From assembly GCA_023634235.1 (NCBI GenBank), contig JAMKCF010000060.1:186001-250000 (forward strand): a DNA stretch of 64,000 nucleotides, given 5' to 3'. The notes beneath the pieces are model-generated. The model searched no databases, was not told the origin of the DNA, and worked only from the letters and a program-made list of their open reading frames with translations. Origin of the DNA: Pisaster brevispinus. Taxonomy: Eukaryota; Echinodermata; Asteroidea; Forcipulatida; Asteriidae. Made by a program: the position numbers and the translations under genes. Below, one piece after another: positions 22,167 through 35,798 of the stretch (position 1 is the first letter of the stretch; every line of letters begins with the position of its first letter).

Positions 22167-23470
22167 CTGACTCTGCCTTAGGTATCCCTTCATCCGAAAA
22201 TTTGACTTTTACCGCCGTTGCAGGCAGGCTTCACACCGGAAAAGACCAGCAAGCGGGGACACTCCGAAAGCCCCCCAAAACATCAACTTGATTTTGCTGT
22301 AAAAAGACACAAATACAAAATAAGGAGGGTCACATCACCCCCAGGGCAATATCAAATCTGCACAATTTTAGTACCACTGTAAAGCCCGTTTCAAGGGCTC
22401 CCTCTCCCGTGAGTTTGGGGTTGCTGACGATTCTGTAGGCGAGGCGAGCGGCCTGGATGTTAGGCCTACCCCTAAGAAAAATTGAAAAAAAAAAAAAAAA
22501 AAAAAAAAACAGAAGCAAGGTCGTGCCGGCAGGGGTCATGGCCCAAAATAAAAGTGCGGTGAATTTGGGAGTAACTCCCGATCTAGGAGGGCTAGAGGGA
22601 TGATTTTTTGGCCTGACTCTGCCTTAGGTATCCCTGCATCCGAAAATTAGACTTTTACGGCCGTTGCGGGCAGGCTTCACACCGGAAAAGACCAGCAAGC
22701 GGGGACACTCCGAAAGCCCCGCAAAACATCAACGTGATTTTGCTGTAAAAAGACACAAATACAAAATAAGGAGGGTCACATCACCCCCAGGGCAATATCG
22801 AATCTGCACAATTTTAGTACCACTGTAAAGCCCGTTTCAAGGGCTCCCTCTCCCGTGAGTTTGGGGTCGCTGACGATTCTGTAGGCGCGGCGAGCGGCCT
22901 GGATGTTAGGCCCACCCCTTAGAGAAATAGGAAAACAAAAACCAGGGGTAATGGCCCAAAATAAAAGCGCGGTGATTTTGGGAATAAGTCCCGATCTAGG
23001 AGGGCTAGAGAGATGATTTTTTTACCTGACTCTACCTTAGGTATCCTTGCATCCGAAAATTAGACTTTTACGGCCGTTGCGGGCAGGCTTCACACCGGAA
23101 AAGACCAGCAAGCGGGGACACTCCGAAAGCCCCCCAAAACATCAACTTGATTTTGCTGTAAAAAGACACAAATACAAAATAAGGAGGGTCACATCACCCC
23201 CAGGGCAATATCGAATCTGCACAATTTTAGTACCACTGTAAAGCCCGTTTCAAGGGCTCCCTCTCCCGTGAGTTTGGGGTCGCTGACGATTCTGTAGGCG
23301 AGGCGAGCGGCCTGGATGTTAGGCCTACCCCTAAGAAAAATTGAAAAAAAAAAAAAAAAAAAAAAGTCAGAAGCAAGGTCGTTCCGGCAGGGGTCATGGC
23401 CCAAAATAAAAGTGCGGTGAATTTGGGAATAGCTCCCGATCTAGGAGGGCTAGAGGGATGATTTTTTGGC
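22167..23470 (+). repeat. 2543-bp higher-order unit, partial copy 2
   Basis: Starts are 22167, 22613 and 23026. They match 19624, 20067 and 20480 at offsets of 2543-2546 bp, including GAGTAACTCCC, GGCGCGGCGAGC, AAGCGCGG, CTCTACC and GGTCGTTCCGG. The first-copy tract near 20809 has C interruptions where the second has a pure A run ending in GTCAG, so the tract evolved after duplication. The unit breaks off at the deletion monomer at 23471. Confidence 0.91.
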
Positions 23471-23828
23471 CTGACTCTGCCTTAGGTATCCATGCATCCG
23501 AAAATTAGACTTTTACGGCCGTTGCGGGCAGGCTTCACACCGGAAAAGACCAGCAAGCGGGGACACTCCGAAAGCCCCCCAAAACATCAACGTGATTTTG
23601 CTGTAAAAAGACACAAATACAAAATAAGGAGGGTCACATCACCCCCAGGGCAATATCGAATCTGCACAATTTTAGTACCACTGTACCCGTTTCAAGGGCT
23701 CCCTCTCCCGTGAGTTTGGGGTCGCTGACGATTCTGTAGGCGAGGCGAGCGGCCTGGATGTTAGGCCCACCCCTAAGAGAAATTGAATAAGTCCCGATCT
23801 AGGAGGGCTAGAGAGATGATTTTTTTAC
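23471..23828 (+). repeat. Deletion monomer, 358 bp (copy 1 of 4)
   Basis: Relative to type B it lacks 3 bp (CTGTACCCG for CTGTAAAGCCCG) and about 52 bp of the tail, joining AGAGAAATTG to AATAAGTCCCG. The loss removes the A-rich segment, the GGGGTAATGG block and the AATAAA hexamer. Three more copies with the same two deletions lie at 42325, 44809 and 46919. This copy has CCATGCATCC and ACGTG where the others have CCCTGCATCC and ACTTG. Confidence 0.93.
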
Positions 23829-25548
23829 CTGACTCTGCCTTAGGTATCCCTGCATCCGAAAATTAGACTTTTACGGCCGTTGCGGGCAGGCTTCACACCG
23901 GAAAAGACCAGCAAGCGGGGACACTCCGAAAGCCCCGCAAAACATCAACGTGATGTTGCTGTAAAAAGACACAAATACAAAATAAGGAGGGTCACATCAC
24001 CCCAGGACAATATCGAATCTGCACAATTTTAGTACCACTGTAAAGCCCGTTTCAAGGGCTCCCTCTCCCGTGAGTTTGGGGTCGCTGACGATTCTGTAGG
24101 CGAGGCGAGCGGCCTGGATGTTAGGCCTACCCCTTAGAGAAATAAGAAAACAAAAACCAGGGGTAATGGCCCAAAATAAAAGTGCGGTGATTTTGGGAAT
24201 AAGTCCCGATCTAGGAGGGCTAGAGAGATGATTTTTTTAACTGACTCTGCCTTAGGTATCCCTGCATCCGAAAATTAGACTTTTACGGCCGTTGCGGGCA
24301 GGCTTCACACCGGAAAAGACCAGCAAGCGGGGACACTCCGAAAGCCCTCCAAAACATCAACTTGATTTTGCTGTAAAAAGACACAAATACAAAATAAGGA
24401 GGGTCACATCACCCCCAGGGCAATATCGAATCTGCACAATTTTAGTACCACTGTAAAGCCCGTTTCAAGGGCTCCCTCTCCCGTGAGTTTGGGGTCGCTG
24501 ACGATTCTGTAGGCGAGGCGAGCGGCCTGGATGTTAGGCCTACCCCTAAGAAAAATTGAAAAAAAAACAAAAAAAAAAAACCCAGAAGCAAGGTCGTGCC
24601 GGCAGGGGTCATGGCCCAAAATAAAAGTGCGGTGAATTTGGGAATAACTCCCGATCTAGGAGGGCTAGAGGGATGATTTTTTGGCCTGACTCTGCCTTAG
24701 GTATCCCTGCATCCGAAAATTAGACTTTTACGGCCGTTGCAGGCAGGCTTCACACCGGAAAAGACCAGCAAGCGGGGACACTCCGAAAGCCCCCCAAAAC
24801 ATCAACTTGATTTTGCTGTAAAAAGACACAAATACAAAATAAGGAGGGTCACATCACCCCCAGGGCAATATCGAATCTGCACAATTTTAGTACCACTGTA
24901 AAGCCCGTTTCAAGGGCTCCCTCTCCCGTGAGTTTGGGGTCGCTGACGATTCTGTAGGCGAGGCGAGCGGCCTGGATGTTAGGCCCACCCCTTATAGAAA
25001 TAGGAAAACAAAAACCAGGGGTAATGGCCCAAAATAAAAGTGCGGTGATTTTGGGAATAAGTCCCGATCTAGGAGGGCTAGAGAGATGATTTTTTTACCT
25101 GACTCTGCCTTAGGTATCCCTGCATCCGAAAATTAGACTTTTACGTCCGTTGCGGGCAGGCTTCACACCGGAAAAGACCAGCAAGCGGGGACACTCCGAA
25201 AGCCCCCCAAAACATCAACTTGATTTTGCTGTAAAAAGACACAAATACAAAATAAGGAGGGTCACATCACCCCCAGGGCAATATCGAATCTGCACAATTT
25301 TAGTACCACTGTAAAGCCCGTTTCAAGGGCTCCCTCTCCCGTGAGTTTGGGGTCGCTGACGATTCTGTAGGCGAGGCGAGCGGCCTGGATGTTAGGCCTA
25401 CCCCTAAGAAAAATTGAAAAAAAAAAAAAAAAAAAAAAAAAAAACAGAAGCAAGGTCGTGCCGGCAGGGGTCATGGCCCAAAATAAAAGTGCGTTGAATT
25501 TGGGAATAACTCCCGATCTAGGAGGGCTAGAGGGATGATTTTTTTGGC
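23829..25548 (+). repeat. B/A units related to the 41-45 kb region
   Basis: Starts are 23829 B, 24241 A, 24686 (A head with B tail) and 25099 A. The pair 23829/24241 shares GTGATGTTGCTG, the one-C-short CATCACCCCAGG, AAATAAGAAAAC and AGCCCTCCAAAAC with the pairs at 41470/41881 and 43954/44365. The unit at 25099 has TTTTACGTCCG, shared with 46023 and 48133. Confidence 0.9.
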
Positions 25549-27267
25549 CTGACTCTGCCTTAGGTATCCCTGCATCCGAAAATTAGACTTTTACGGCCGT
25601 TGCGGGCAGGCTTCACACCGGAAAAGACCAGCAAGCGGGGACACTCCGAAAGCCCCGCAAAACATCAACGTGATTTTGCTGTAAAAAGACACAAATACAA
25701 AATAAGGAGGGTCACATCACCCCAGGGCAATATCGAATCTGCACAATTTTAGTACCACTGTAAAGCCCGTTTCAAGGGCTCCCTCTCCCGTGAGTTTGGG
25801 GTCGCTGACGATTCTTTAGGCGAGGCGAGCGGCCTGGATGTTAGGCCCACCCCTTAGAGAAATAGGAAAACAAAAACCAGGGGTAATGGCCCAAAATCAA
25901 AGTGCGGTGATTTTGGGAATAAGTCCCGATCTAGGAGGGCTAGAGAGATGATTGTTTTACCTGACTCTGCCTTAGGTATCCCTGCATCCGAAAATTAGAC
26001 TTTTACGGCCGTTGCGGGCAGGCTTCACACCGGAAAAGACCAGCAAGCGGGGACACTCCGAAAGCCCCCCAAAACATCAACTTGATTTTGCTGTAAAAAG
26101 ACACAAATACAAAATAAGGAGGGTCACATCACCCCCAGGGCAATATCGAATCTGCACAATTTTAGTACCACTGTAAAGCCCGTTTCAAGGGCTCCCTCTC
26201 CCGTGAGTTTGGGGTCGCTGACGATTCTGTAGGCGAGGCGAGCGGCCTGGATGTTAGGCCTACCCCTAAGAAAAATTGAAAAAAAAAAAAAAAAAAAAAA
26301 AAAACAGAAGCAAGGTCGTGCCGGCAGGGGTCATGGCCCAAAATAAAAGTGCAGTGAATTTGGGGATAACTCCCGATCTAGGAGGGCTAGAGGGATGATT
26401 TTTTGGCCTGACTCTGCCTTAGGTATCCCTGCATCCGAAAATTAGACTTTTACGGCCGTTGCAGGCAGGCTTCACACCGGAAAAGACCAGCAAGCGGGGA
26501 CACTCCGAAAGCCCCGCAAAACATCAACTTGATTTTGCTGTAAAAAGACACAAATACAAAATAAGGAGGGTCACATCACCCCCAGGGCAATATCGAATCT
26601 GCACAATTTTAGTACCACTGTAAAGCCCGTTTCAAGGGCTCCCTCTCCCGTGAGTTTGGGGTCGCTGACGATTCTTTAGGCGAGGCGAGCGGCCTGGATG
26701 TTAGGCCCACCCCTTAGAGAAATAGGAAAACAAAAACCAGGGGTAATGGCCCAAAATCAAAGTGCGGTGATTTTGGGAATAAGTCCCGATCTAGGAGGGC
26801 TAGAGAGATGATTGTTTTACCTGACTCTGCCTTAGGTATCCCTGCATCCGAAAATTAGACTTTTACGGCCGTTGCGGGCAGGCTTCACACCGGAAAAGAC
26901 CAGCAAGCGGGGACACTCCGAAAGCCCCCCAAAACATCAACTTGATTTTGCTGTAAAAAGACACAAATACAAAATAAGGAGGGTCACATCACCCCCAGGG
27001 CAATATCGAATCTGCACAATTTTAGTACCACTGTAAAGCCCGTTTCAAGGGCTCCCTCTCCCGTGAGTTTGGGGTCGCTGACGATTCTGTAGGCGAGGCG
27101 AGCGGCCTGGATGTTAGGCCTACCCCTAAGAAAAATTGAAAAAAAAAAAAAAAAAAAAAAAAAACAGAAGCAAGGTCGTGCCGGCAGGGGTCATGGCCCA
27201 AAATAAAAGTGCAGTGAATTTTGGGATAACTCCCGATCTAGGAGGGCTAGAGGAATGATTTTTTGGC
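25549..27267 (+). repeat. B/A dimer duplicated in tandem (859-860 bp)
   Basis: Starts are 25549 B, 25961 A, 26408 B and 26821 A. Both B units carry TTCTTTAGG, AAAATCAAAG (AATAAA lost) and the GATTGTTTTACC junction. Both A units have long pure poly(A) ending AACAGAAGC and a tail with GTGCAGTGAATTT. The second B head reads CCCCGC..ACTTG, a mixed diagnostic. Confidence 0.9.
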
Positions 27268-30200
27268 CTGACTCTGCCTTAGGTATCCCTGCATCCGAAA
27301 ATTAGACTTTTACGGCCGTTGCGGGCAGGCTTCACACCGGAAAAGACCAGCAAGCGGGGACGCTCCGAAAGCACCGCAAAACATCAACGTGATTTTGCTG
27401 TAAAAAGACACAAATACAAAATAAGGAGGGTCACATCACCCCCAGGGCAATATCGAATCTGCACAATTTTAGTACCACTGTAAAGCCCGTTTCAAGGGCT
27501 CCCTCTCCCGTGAGTTTGGGGTTGCTGACGATTCTGAAGGCGAGGCGAGCGGCCTGGATGTTAGGCCTACCCCTAAGAAAAATTGAAAAAAAAAAAAAAA
27601 AAAAAAAAAACCCAGAAGCAAGGTCGTCCCGGCAGGGGTCATGGCCCAAAATAAAAGTGCGGTGAATTTGGGAATAACTCCCGATCTAGGAGGGCTAGAG
27701 GGATGATTTTTTGGCCTGACTCTGCCTTAGGTATCCCTGCATCCGAAAATTAGACTTTTACGGCCGTTGCGGGCAGGCTTCACACCGGAAAAGACCAGCA
27801 AGCGGGGACACTCCGAAAGCCCCGCAAAACATCAACGTGATTTTGCTGTAAAAAGACACAAATACAAAATAAGGAGGGTCACATCACCCCCAGGGCAATA
27901 TCGAATCTGCACAATTTTAGTACCACTGTAAAGCCCGTTTCAAGGGCTCCCTCTCCCGTGAGTTTGGGGTCGCTGACGATTCTGTAGGCGAGGCGAGCGG
28001 CCTGGATGTTAGGCCCTCCCCTTAGAGAAATAGGAAAACAAAAACCTGGGGTAATGGCCCAAAATAAAAGTGCGGTGATTTTGGGAATAAGTCCCGATCT
28101 AGGAGGGCTAGAGAGATGATTTTTTTACCTGACTCTGCCTTAGGTATCCCTGCATCCGAAAATTAGACTTTTACGGCCGTTGCGGGCAGGCTTCACACCG
28201 GAAAAGACCAGCAAGCGGGGACACTCCGAAAGCCCCCCAAAACATCATTTTGATTTTGCTGTAAAAAGACACAAAAACAAAATAAGGAGGGTCACATCAC
28301 CCCCAAGGCAATATCGAATCTGCACAATTTTAGTACCACTGTAAAGCCCGTTTCAAGGGCTCCCTCTCCCGTGAGTTTGGGGTCGCTGACGATTCTGTAG
28401 GCGAGGCGAGCGGCCTGGATGTTAGGCCTACCCCTAAGAAAAATTGAAAAAAAAAAAAAAAAAAAAAAAAAACAGAAGCAAGGTCGTGCCGGCAGGGGTC
28501 ATGGCCCAAAATAAAAGTGCGGTGAATTTGGGAATAACTCCCGATCTAGGAGGGCTAGAGGGATGATTTTTTGGCCTGACTCTGCCTTAGGTATCCCTGC
28601 ATCCGTAAATTAGACTTTTACGGCCGTTGCGGGCAGGCTTCACACCGGAAAAGACCAGCTAGCGGGGACGCTCCGAAAGCACCGCAAAACATCAACGTGA
28701 TTTTGCTGTAAAAAGACACAAATACAAAATAAGGAGGGTCACATCACCCCCAGGGCAATATCGAATCTGCACAATTTTAGTACCACTGTAAAGCCCGTTT
28801 CAAGGGCTCCCTCTCCCGTGAGTTTGGGGTCGCTGACGATTCTGTAGGCGAGGCGAGCGGCCTGGATGTTAGGCCTACCCCTAAGAAAAATAGAAAAAAA
28901 AAAAAAAAAAAAAAAAAAAAACAAGAAGCAAGGTCGTGCCGGCAGGGGTCATGGCCCAAAATAAAAGTGCGGTGAATTTGGGAATAACTCCCGATCTAGG
29001 AGGGCTAGAGGGATGATTTTTTGGCCTGACTCTGCCTTAGGTATCCCTGCATCCGAAAATTAGACTTTTACGGCCGTTGCGGGCAGGCTTCACACCGGAA
29101 AAGACCAGCAAGCGGGGACACTCCGAAAGCCCCGCAAACATCAACGTGATTTTGCTGTAAAAAGACACAAATACAAAATAAGGAGGGTCACATCACCCCC
29201 AGGGCAATATCGAATCTGCACAATTTTTGTACCACTGTAAAGCCCGTTTCAAGGGCTCCCTCTCCCGTGAGTTCGGGGTCGCTGACGATTCTGTAGGCGA
29301 GGCGAGCGGCCTGGATGTTAGGCCCACCCCTTAGAGAAATAGGAAAACAAAAACCAGGGGTAATGGCCCAAAATAAAAGTGCGGTGATTTTGGGAATAAG
29401 TCCCGATCTAGGAGGGCTAGAGAGATGATTTTTTTACCTGACTCTGCCTTAGGTATCCCTACATCCGAAAATTAGACTTTTACGGCCGTTGCGGGCAGGC
29501 TTTACACCGGAAAAGACCAGCAAGTGGGGACACTCCGAAAGCCCCCCAAAACATCAACATGATTTTGCTGTAAAAAGACACAAATACAAAATAAGGAGGG
29601 TCACATCACCCCCAGGGCAATATCAAATCTGCACAATTTTGATACCATTGTAAAGCCCGTTTCAAGGGCTCCCTCTCCCGTGAGTTTGGGGTCGCTGACG
29701 ATTCTGTAGGCGAGGCGAGCGGCCTGGATGTTAGGCCTACCCCTAAGAAAAATTGAAAAAAAAAAAAAAAAAAAAACCAGAAGCAAGGTCGTGCCGGCAG
29801 GGGTCATGGCCCAAAATAAAAGTGCAGTGAATTTGGGGATAACTCCCGATCTAGGAGGGCTAGAGGAATGATTTTTTGGCCTGACTCTGCCTTAGGTATC
29901 CCTGCATCCGAAAATTAGACTTTTACGGCCGTTGCGGGCAGGCTTCACACCGGAAAAGACCAGCAAGCGGGGACACTCCGAAAGCCCCGCAAAACATCAA
30001 CGTGATTTTGCTGTAAAAAGACACAAATACAAAATAAGGAGGGTCACATCACCCCCAGGGCAATATCGAATCTGCACAATTTTAGTACCACTGTAAAGCC
30101 CGTTTCAAGGGCTCCCTCTCCCGTGAGTTTGGGGTCGCTGACGATTCTTTAGGCGAGGCGAGCGGCCTGGATGTTAGGCCCACCCCTTAGAGAAATAGGA

Positions 30201-31153
30201 AAACAAAAACCAGGGGTAATGGCCCAAAATAAAAGTGCGGTGATTTTGGGAATAAGTCCCGATCTAGGAGGGCTAGAGAGATGATTGTTTTACCTGACTC
30301 TGCCTTAGGTATCCCTGCATCCGAAAATTAGACTTTTACGGCCGTTGCGGGCAGGCTTCACACCGGAAAAGACCAGCAAGCGGGGACATTCCGAAAGCCC
30401 CCCAAAACATCAACTTGATTTTGCTGTAAAAAGACACAAATACAAAATAAGGAGGGTCACATCACCCCCAGGGCAATATCGAATCTGCACAATTTTAGTA
30501 CCACTGTAAAGCCCGTTTCAAGGGCTCCCTCTCCCGTGAGTTTGGGGTTGCTGACGATTCTGTAGGCGAGGCGAGCGGCCTGGATGTTAGGCCTACCCCT
30601 AAGAAAAATTGAAAAAAAAAAAAAAAAAAAAAAAAAACAGAAGCAAGGTCGTGCCGGCAGGGGTCATGGCCCAAAATAAAAGTGCAGTGAATTTTGGGAT
30701 AACTCCCGATCTAGGAGGGCTAGAGGAATGATTTTTTGGCCTGACTCTGCCTTAGGTATCCCTGCATCCGAAAATTAGACTTTTACGGCCGTTGCGGGCA
30801 GGCTTCACACCGGAAAAGACCAGCAAGCGGGGACGCTCCGAAAGCACCGCAAAACATCAACGTGATTTTGCTGTAAAAAGACACAAATACAAAATAAGGA
30901 GGGTCACATCACCCCCAGGGCAATATCGAATCTGCACAATTTTAGTACCACTGTAAAGCCCGTTTCAAGGGCTCCCTCTCCCGTGAGTTTGGGGTTGCTG
31001 ACGATTCTGTAGGCGAGGCGAGCGGCCTGGATGTTAGGCCCACCCCTTAGAGAAATAGGAAAACAAAAACCAGGGGTAATGGCCCAAAATAAAAGAGCGG
31101 TGATTTTGGGAATAAGTCCCGATTTAGGAGGGCTAGAGAGATGATTTTTTTAC
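27268..31153 (+). repeat. Mixed A/B stretch with GACGCTCC-GCACCGC subfamily
   Basis: Starts are 27268, 27716, 28129, 28576, 29026, 29438, 29881, 30294 and 30741. Units at 27268, 28576 and 30741 carry GGGGACGCTCCGAAAGCACCGC, also seen at 46467, 50704, 51560 and later. The pair 27716/28129 (AGGCCCTCCCC, AACCTGGGG, ACATCATTTTG) is copied at 48990/49403. The run 29026-30293 matches 10232-11500. The monomer at 28576 has a 28-nt pure poly(A) at 28894-28921. Confidence 0.9.
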
Positions 31154-33767
31154 CTGACTCTGCCTTAGGTATCCCTGCATCCGAAAATTAGACTTTTACG
31201 GCCGTTGCGGGCAGGCTTCACACCGGAAAAGACCAGCAAGCGGGGACACTCCGAAAGCCCCCCAAAACATCAACTTGATTTTGCTGTAAAAAGACACAAA
31301 TACAAAATAAGGAGGGTCACATCACCCCCAGGGCAATATCGAATCTGCACAATTTTAGTACCACTGTAAAGCCCGTTTCAAGGGCTCCCTCTCCCGTGAG
31401 TTTGGGGTCGCTGACGATTCTGTAGACGAAGCGAGCGGTCTGGATGTTAGGCCTACCCCTAAGAAAAATTGAAAAAAAAAAAAAAAAAAAAAAAAAAACA
31501 GAAGCAAGGTCGTGCCGGCAGGGGTCATGGCCCAAAATAAAAGTGCGGTGAATTTGGGAATAACTCCCGATCTAGGAGGGCTAGAGGGATGATTTTTTGG
31601 CCTGACTCTGCCTTAGGTATCCCTGCATCCGAAAATTAGACTTTTACGGCCGTTGCGGGCAGGCTTCACACCGGAAAAGACCAGCAAGCGGGGACACTCC
31701 GAAAGCCCCGCAAAACATCAACGTGATTTTGCTGTAAAAAGACACAAATACAAAATAAGGAGGGTCACATCACCCCCAGGGCAATATCGAATCTGCACAA
31801 TTTTAGTACCACTGTAAAGCCCATTTCAAGGGCTCCCTCTCCCGTGAGTTTGGGGTCGCTGACGATTCTGTAGGCGAGGCGAGCGGCCTGGATGTTAGGC
31901 CCACCCCTTAGAGAAATAGGAAAACAAAAACCAGGGGTAATGGCCCAAAATAAAAGTGCTTTGATTTTGGGAATAAGTCCCGATCTAGGAGGGCTAGAGA
32001 GATGATTTTTTTACCTGACTCTGCCTTAGGTATCCCTGCATCCGAAAATTAGACTTTTACGGCCGTTGCGGGCAGGCTTCACACCGGAAAAGACCAGCAA
32101 GCGGGGACACTCCGAAAGCCCCCCAAAACATCAACTTGATTTTGCTGTAAAAAGACACAAATACAAAATAAGGAGGTCACATCACCCCCAGGGCAATATC
32201 GAATCTGCACAATTTTAGTACCACTGTAAAGCCCGTTTCAAGGGCTCCCTCTCCCGTGAGTTTGGGGTCGCTGACGATTCTGTAGGCGAGGCGAGCAGCC
32301 TGGATGTTAGGCCTACCCCTAAGAAAAAATGAAAAAAAAAAAAAAAAAAAAAAAAAAACCCAGAAGAAAGGTCGTGCCGGCAGGGGTCATGGCCCAAAAT
32401 AAAAGTGGGGTGAATTTGGGAATAACTCCCGATCTAGGAGGGCTAGAGGGATGATTTTTTGGCCTGACTCTGCCTTAGGTATCCCTGCATCCGAAAATTA
32501 TACTTTTACGGCCGTTGCGGGCAGGCTTCACACCGGAAAAGACCAGCAAGCGGGGACACTCCGAAAGCCCCGCAAAACATCAACGTGATTTTGCTGTAAA
32601 AAGACACAAATACAAAATAAGGAGGAACACATCACCCCAGGGCAATATCGAATCTGCACAATTTTAGTACCACTGTAAAGCCCGTTTCAAGGGCTCCCTC
32701 TCCCGTGAGTTTGGGGTCGCTGACGATTCTGTAGGCGAGGCGTGCGGCCTGGATGTTAGGCCTTCCCCTAAGAAAAATTGAAAAAAAAACAAAAAAAACA
32801 AAACCCAGAAGCAAGGTCGTGCCGGCAGGGGTCATGGCCCAAAATAAAAGTGCGGTGAATTTGGGAATAAGTCCCGATCTAGGAGGGCTAGAGAGATGAT
32901 TTTTTGGCCTGACTCTGCCTTAGGTATCCCTGCATCCGAAAATTAGACTTTTACGGCCGTTGCGGGTAGGCTTCACACCGGAAAAGACCAGCAAGCGGGG
33001 ACACTCCGAAAGCCCCCCAAAACATCAACTTGATTTTGCTGTAAAAAGACACAAATACAAAATAAGGAGGGTCACATCACCCCCAGGGCAATATCAAATC
33101 TGCACAATTTTAGTACCACTGTAAAGCCCGTTTCAAGGGCTCCCTCTCCCGTGAGTTTGGGGTTGCTGACGATTCTGTAGGCGAGGCGAGCGGCCTGGAT
33201 GTTAGGCCCACCCCTTAGAGAAATAGGAAAACAAAAACCAGGGGTAATGGCCCAAAATAAAAGTGCGGTGATTTGGGGAATAAGTCCCGATCTAGGAGGG
33301 CTAGAGAGATGATTTTTTTACCTGACTCTGCCTTAGGTATCCCTGCATCCGAAAATTAGACTTTTACGGCCGTTACGGGCAGGCTTCACACCGGAAAAGA
33401 CCAACAAGCGGGGACACTCCGAAAGCCCCCCAAAACATCAACTTGATTTTGCTGTAAAAAGACACAAATACAAAATAAGGAGGGTCACATCACCCCCAAG
33501 GCAATATCGAATCTGCACAATTTTAGTACCACTGTAAAGCCCGTTTCAAGGGCTCCCTCTCCCGTGAGTTTGGGGTCGCTGACGATTCTGTAGGTGAGGC
33601 GAGCGGCCTGGATGTTAGGCCTACCCCTAAGAAAAATTGAAAAAAAAAAAAAAAAAAAAAAACCCAGAAGCAAGGTCGTGCCGGCAGGGGTCATGGCCCA
33701 AAATAAAAGTGCGGTGAATTTGGGAATAACTCCCGATCTAGGAGGGCTAGAGGGGTGATTTTTTGGC
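31154..33767 (+). repeat. A/B ladder with hybrid units
   Basis: Starts are 31154 A, 31602 B, 32015 A, 32464 (B head, A tail), 32909 (A head, B tail) and 33322 A. Private changes: TAGACGAAGCGAGCGGTC (31154), GTGCTTTGATT (31602), AGGAGGTCACATC with a G lost and CAGCCTGG (32015), TTATACTTTTA, GGAGGAACACATC and GGCCTTCCCC (32464), GGGTAGGC (32909). The two hybrids in a row are reciprocal in type, as expected at opposite ends of an exchanged segment. Confidence 0.9.
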
Positions 33768-35764
33768 CTGACTCTGCCTTAGGTATCCCTGCATCCGAAA
33801 ATTAGACTTTTACGGCCGTTGCGGGCAGGCTTCACACCGGAAAAGACCAGCAAGCGGGGACACTCCGAAAGCCCCGCAAAACATCAACGTGATTTTGCTA
33901 TAAAAAGACACAAATACAAAATAAGGAGGGTCACATCACCCCCAGGGCAATATCGAATCTGCACAATTTTAGTACCACTGTAAAGCCCGTTTCAAGGGCT
34001 CCCTCTCTCGTGAGTTTGGGGTTGCTGACGATTCTGTAGGCGAGGCGAGCGGCCTGGATGTTAGGCCCACCCCTTAGAGAAATAGGAAAACAAAAACCAG
34101 GGGTAATGGCCCAAAACAAAAGTGCTGTGATTTTGGGAATAAGTCCCGATCAAGGAGGGCTAGAGAGATGATTTTTTGGCCTGACTCTGCCTTAGGTATC
34201 CCTGCATCCGAAAATTAGACTTTTACGGCCGTTGCGGGCAGGCTTCACACCGGAAAAGACCAGCAAGCGGGGAAACTCCGAAAGCCCCCCAAAACATCAA
34301 CTTGATTTTGCTGTAAAAAGACACAAATACAAAATAAGGAGGGTCACATCACCCCCAGGGCAATATTGAATCTGCACAATTTTAGTACCACTGTAAAGCC
34401 CGTTTCAAGGGCTCCCTCTCCCGTGAGTTTGGGGTCGCTGACGATTCTGTAGGCGAGGCGAGCGGCCTGGATGTTAAGCCCACCCCTTAGAGAAATAGGA
34501 AAACAAAAACCAGGGGTAATGGCCCAAAACAAAAGTGCTGTGATTTTGGGAATAAGTCCAGATCAAGGAGGGCTAGAGAGATGATTTTTTTACCTGACTC
34601 TGCCTTAGGTATCCCTGCATCCGAAAATTAGACTCTTACGGCCGTTGCGGGCAGGCTTCACACCGGAAAAGACCAGCAAGCGGGGACACTCCGAAAGCCC
34701 CGCAAAACATCAACGTGATTTTGCTGTAAAAAGACACAAATACAAAATAAGGAGGGTCACATCACCCCCAGGGCAATATCGAATCTGCACAATTTTAGTA
34801 CCACTGTAAAGCCCGTTTCAAGGGCTCCCTCTCCCGTGAGTTTGGGGTTGCTGACGATTCTGTAGGCGAGGCGAGCGGCCTGGATGTTAGGCCTACCCCT
34901 AAGAAAAATTGAAAAAAAAAAAAAAAAAAAAAAACCCAGAAGCAAGGTCGTGCCGGCAGGGGTCATGGCCCAAAATAAAAGTGCGGTGAATTTGGGAATA
35001 ACTCCCGATCTAGGAGGGCTAGAGGGATGATTTTTTGGCCTGACTCTGCCTTAGGTATCCCTGCATCCGAAAATTAGACTTTTACGGCCGTTGCGGGCAG
35101 GCTTCAAACCGGAAAAGACCAGCAAGCGGGAACACTCCGAAAGCCCCGCAAAACATCAACGTGATTTTGCTGTAAAAAGACACAAATACAAAATAAGGAG
35201 GGTCACATCACCCCCAGGGCAATATCGCATCTGCACAATTTTAATACCACTGTAAAGCCCGTTTCAAGGGCTCCCTCTCCCGTGAGTTTGGGGTTGCTGA
35301 CGATTCTGTAGGCGAGGCGAGCGGCCTGGATGTTAGGCCCACCCCTTAGAGAAATAGGAAAACAAAAACCAGGGGTAATGGCCAAAAACAAAAGTGCTGT
35401 GATTTTGGGAATAAGTCCCGATCAAGGAGGGCTAGAGAGATGATTTTTTGGCCTGACTCTGCCTTAGGTATCCCTGTTTCCGAAAATTAGACTTTTACGG
35501 CCGTTGCGGGCAGGCTTCACACCGGAAAAGACCAGCAAGCGGGGACACTCCGAAAGCCCCCCAAAACATCAACTTGATTTTGCTGTAAAAAGACACAATT
35601 ACAAAATAAGGAGGGTCACATCACCCCCAGGGCAATATCGAATCTGCACAATTTTAGTACCACTGTAAAGCCCGTTTCGAGGGCTCCCTCTCCCGTGAGT
35701 TTGGGGTCGCTGACGATTCTGTAGGCGAGGCGAGCGGCCTGGATGTTAGACCTACCCCTAAGAA

Positions 35765-35798
<34 letters not shown>

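Noticed and set aside
23492..23713. Plus-strand open frames of 61-73 codons (also near 23047, 40633, 42376, 44860, 46970).
   Set aside because: They appear when a start-like codon arises by substitution (for example ATGCATCC or TTGCATCC) or when a deletion shifts the frame. They only read through the conserved repeat head.
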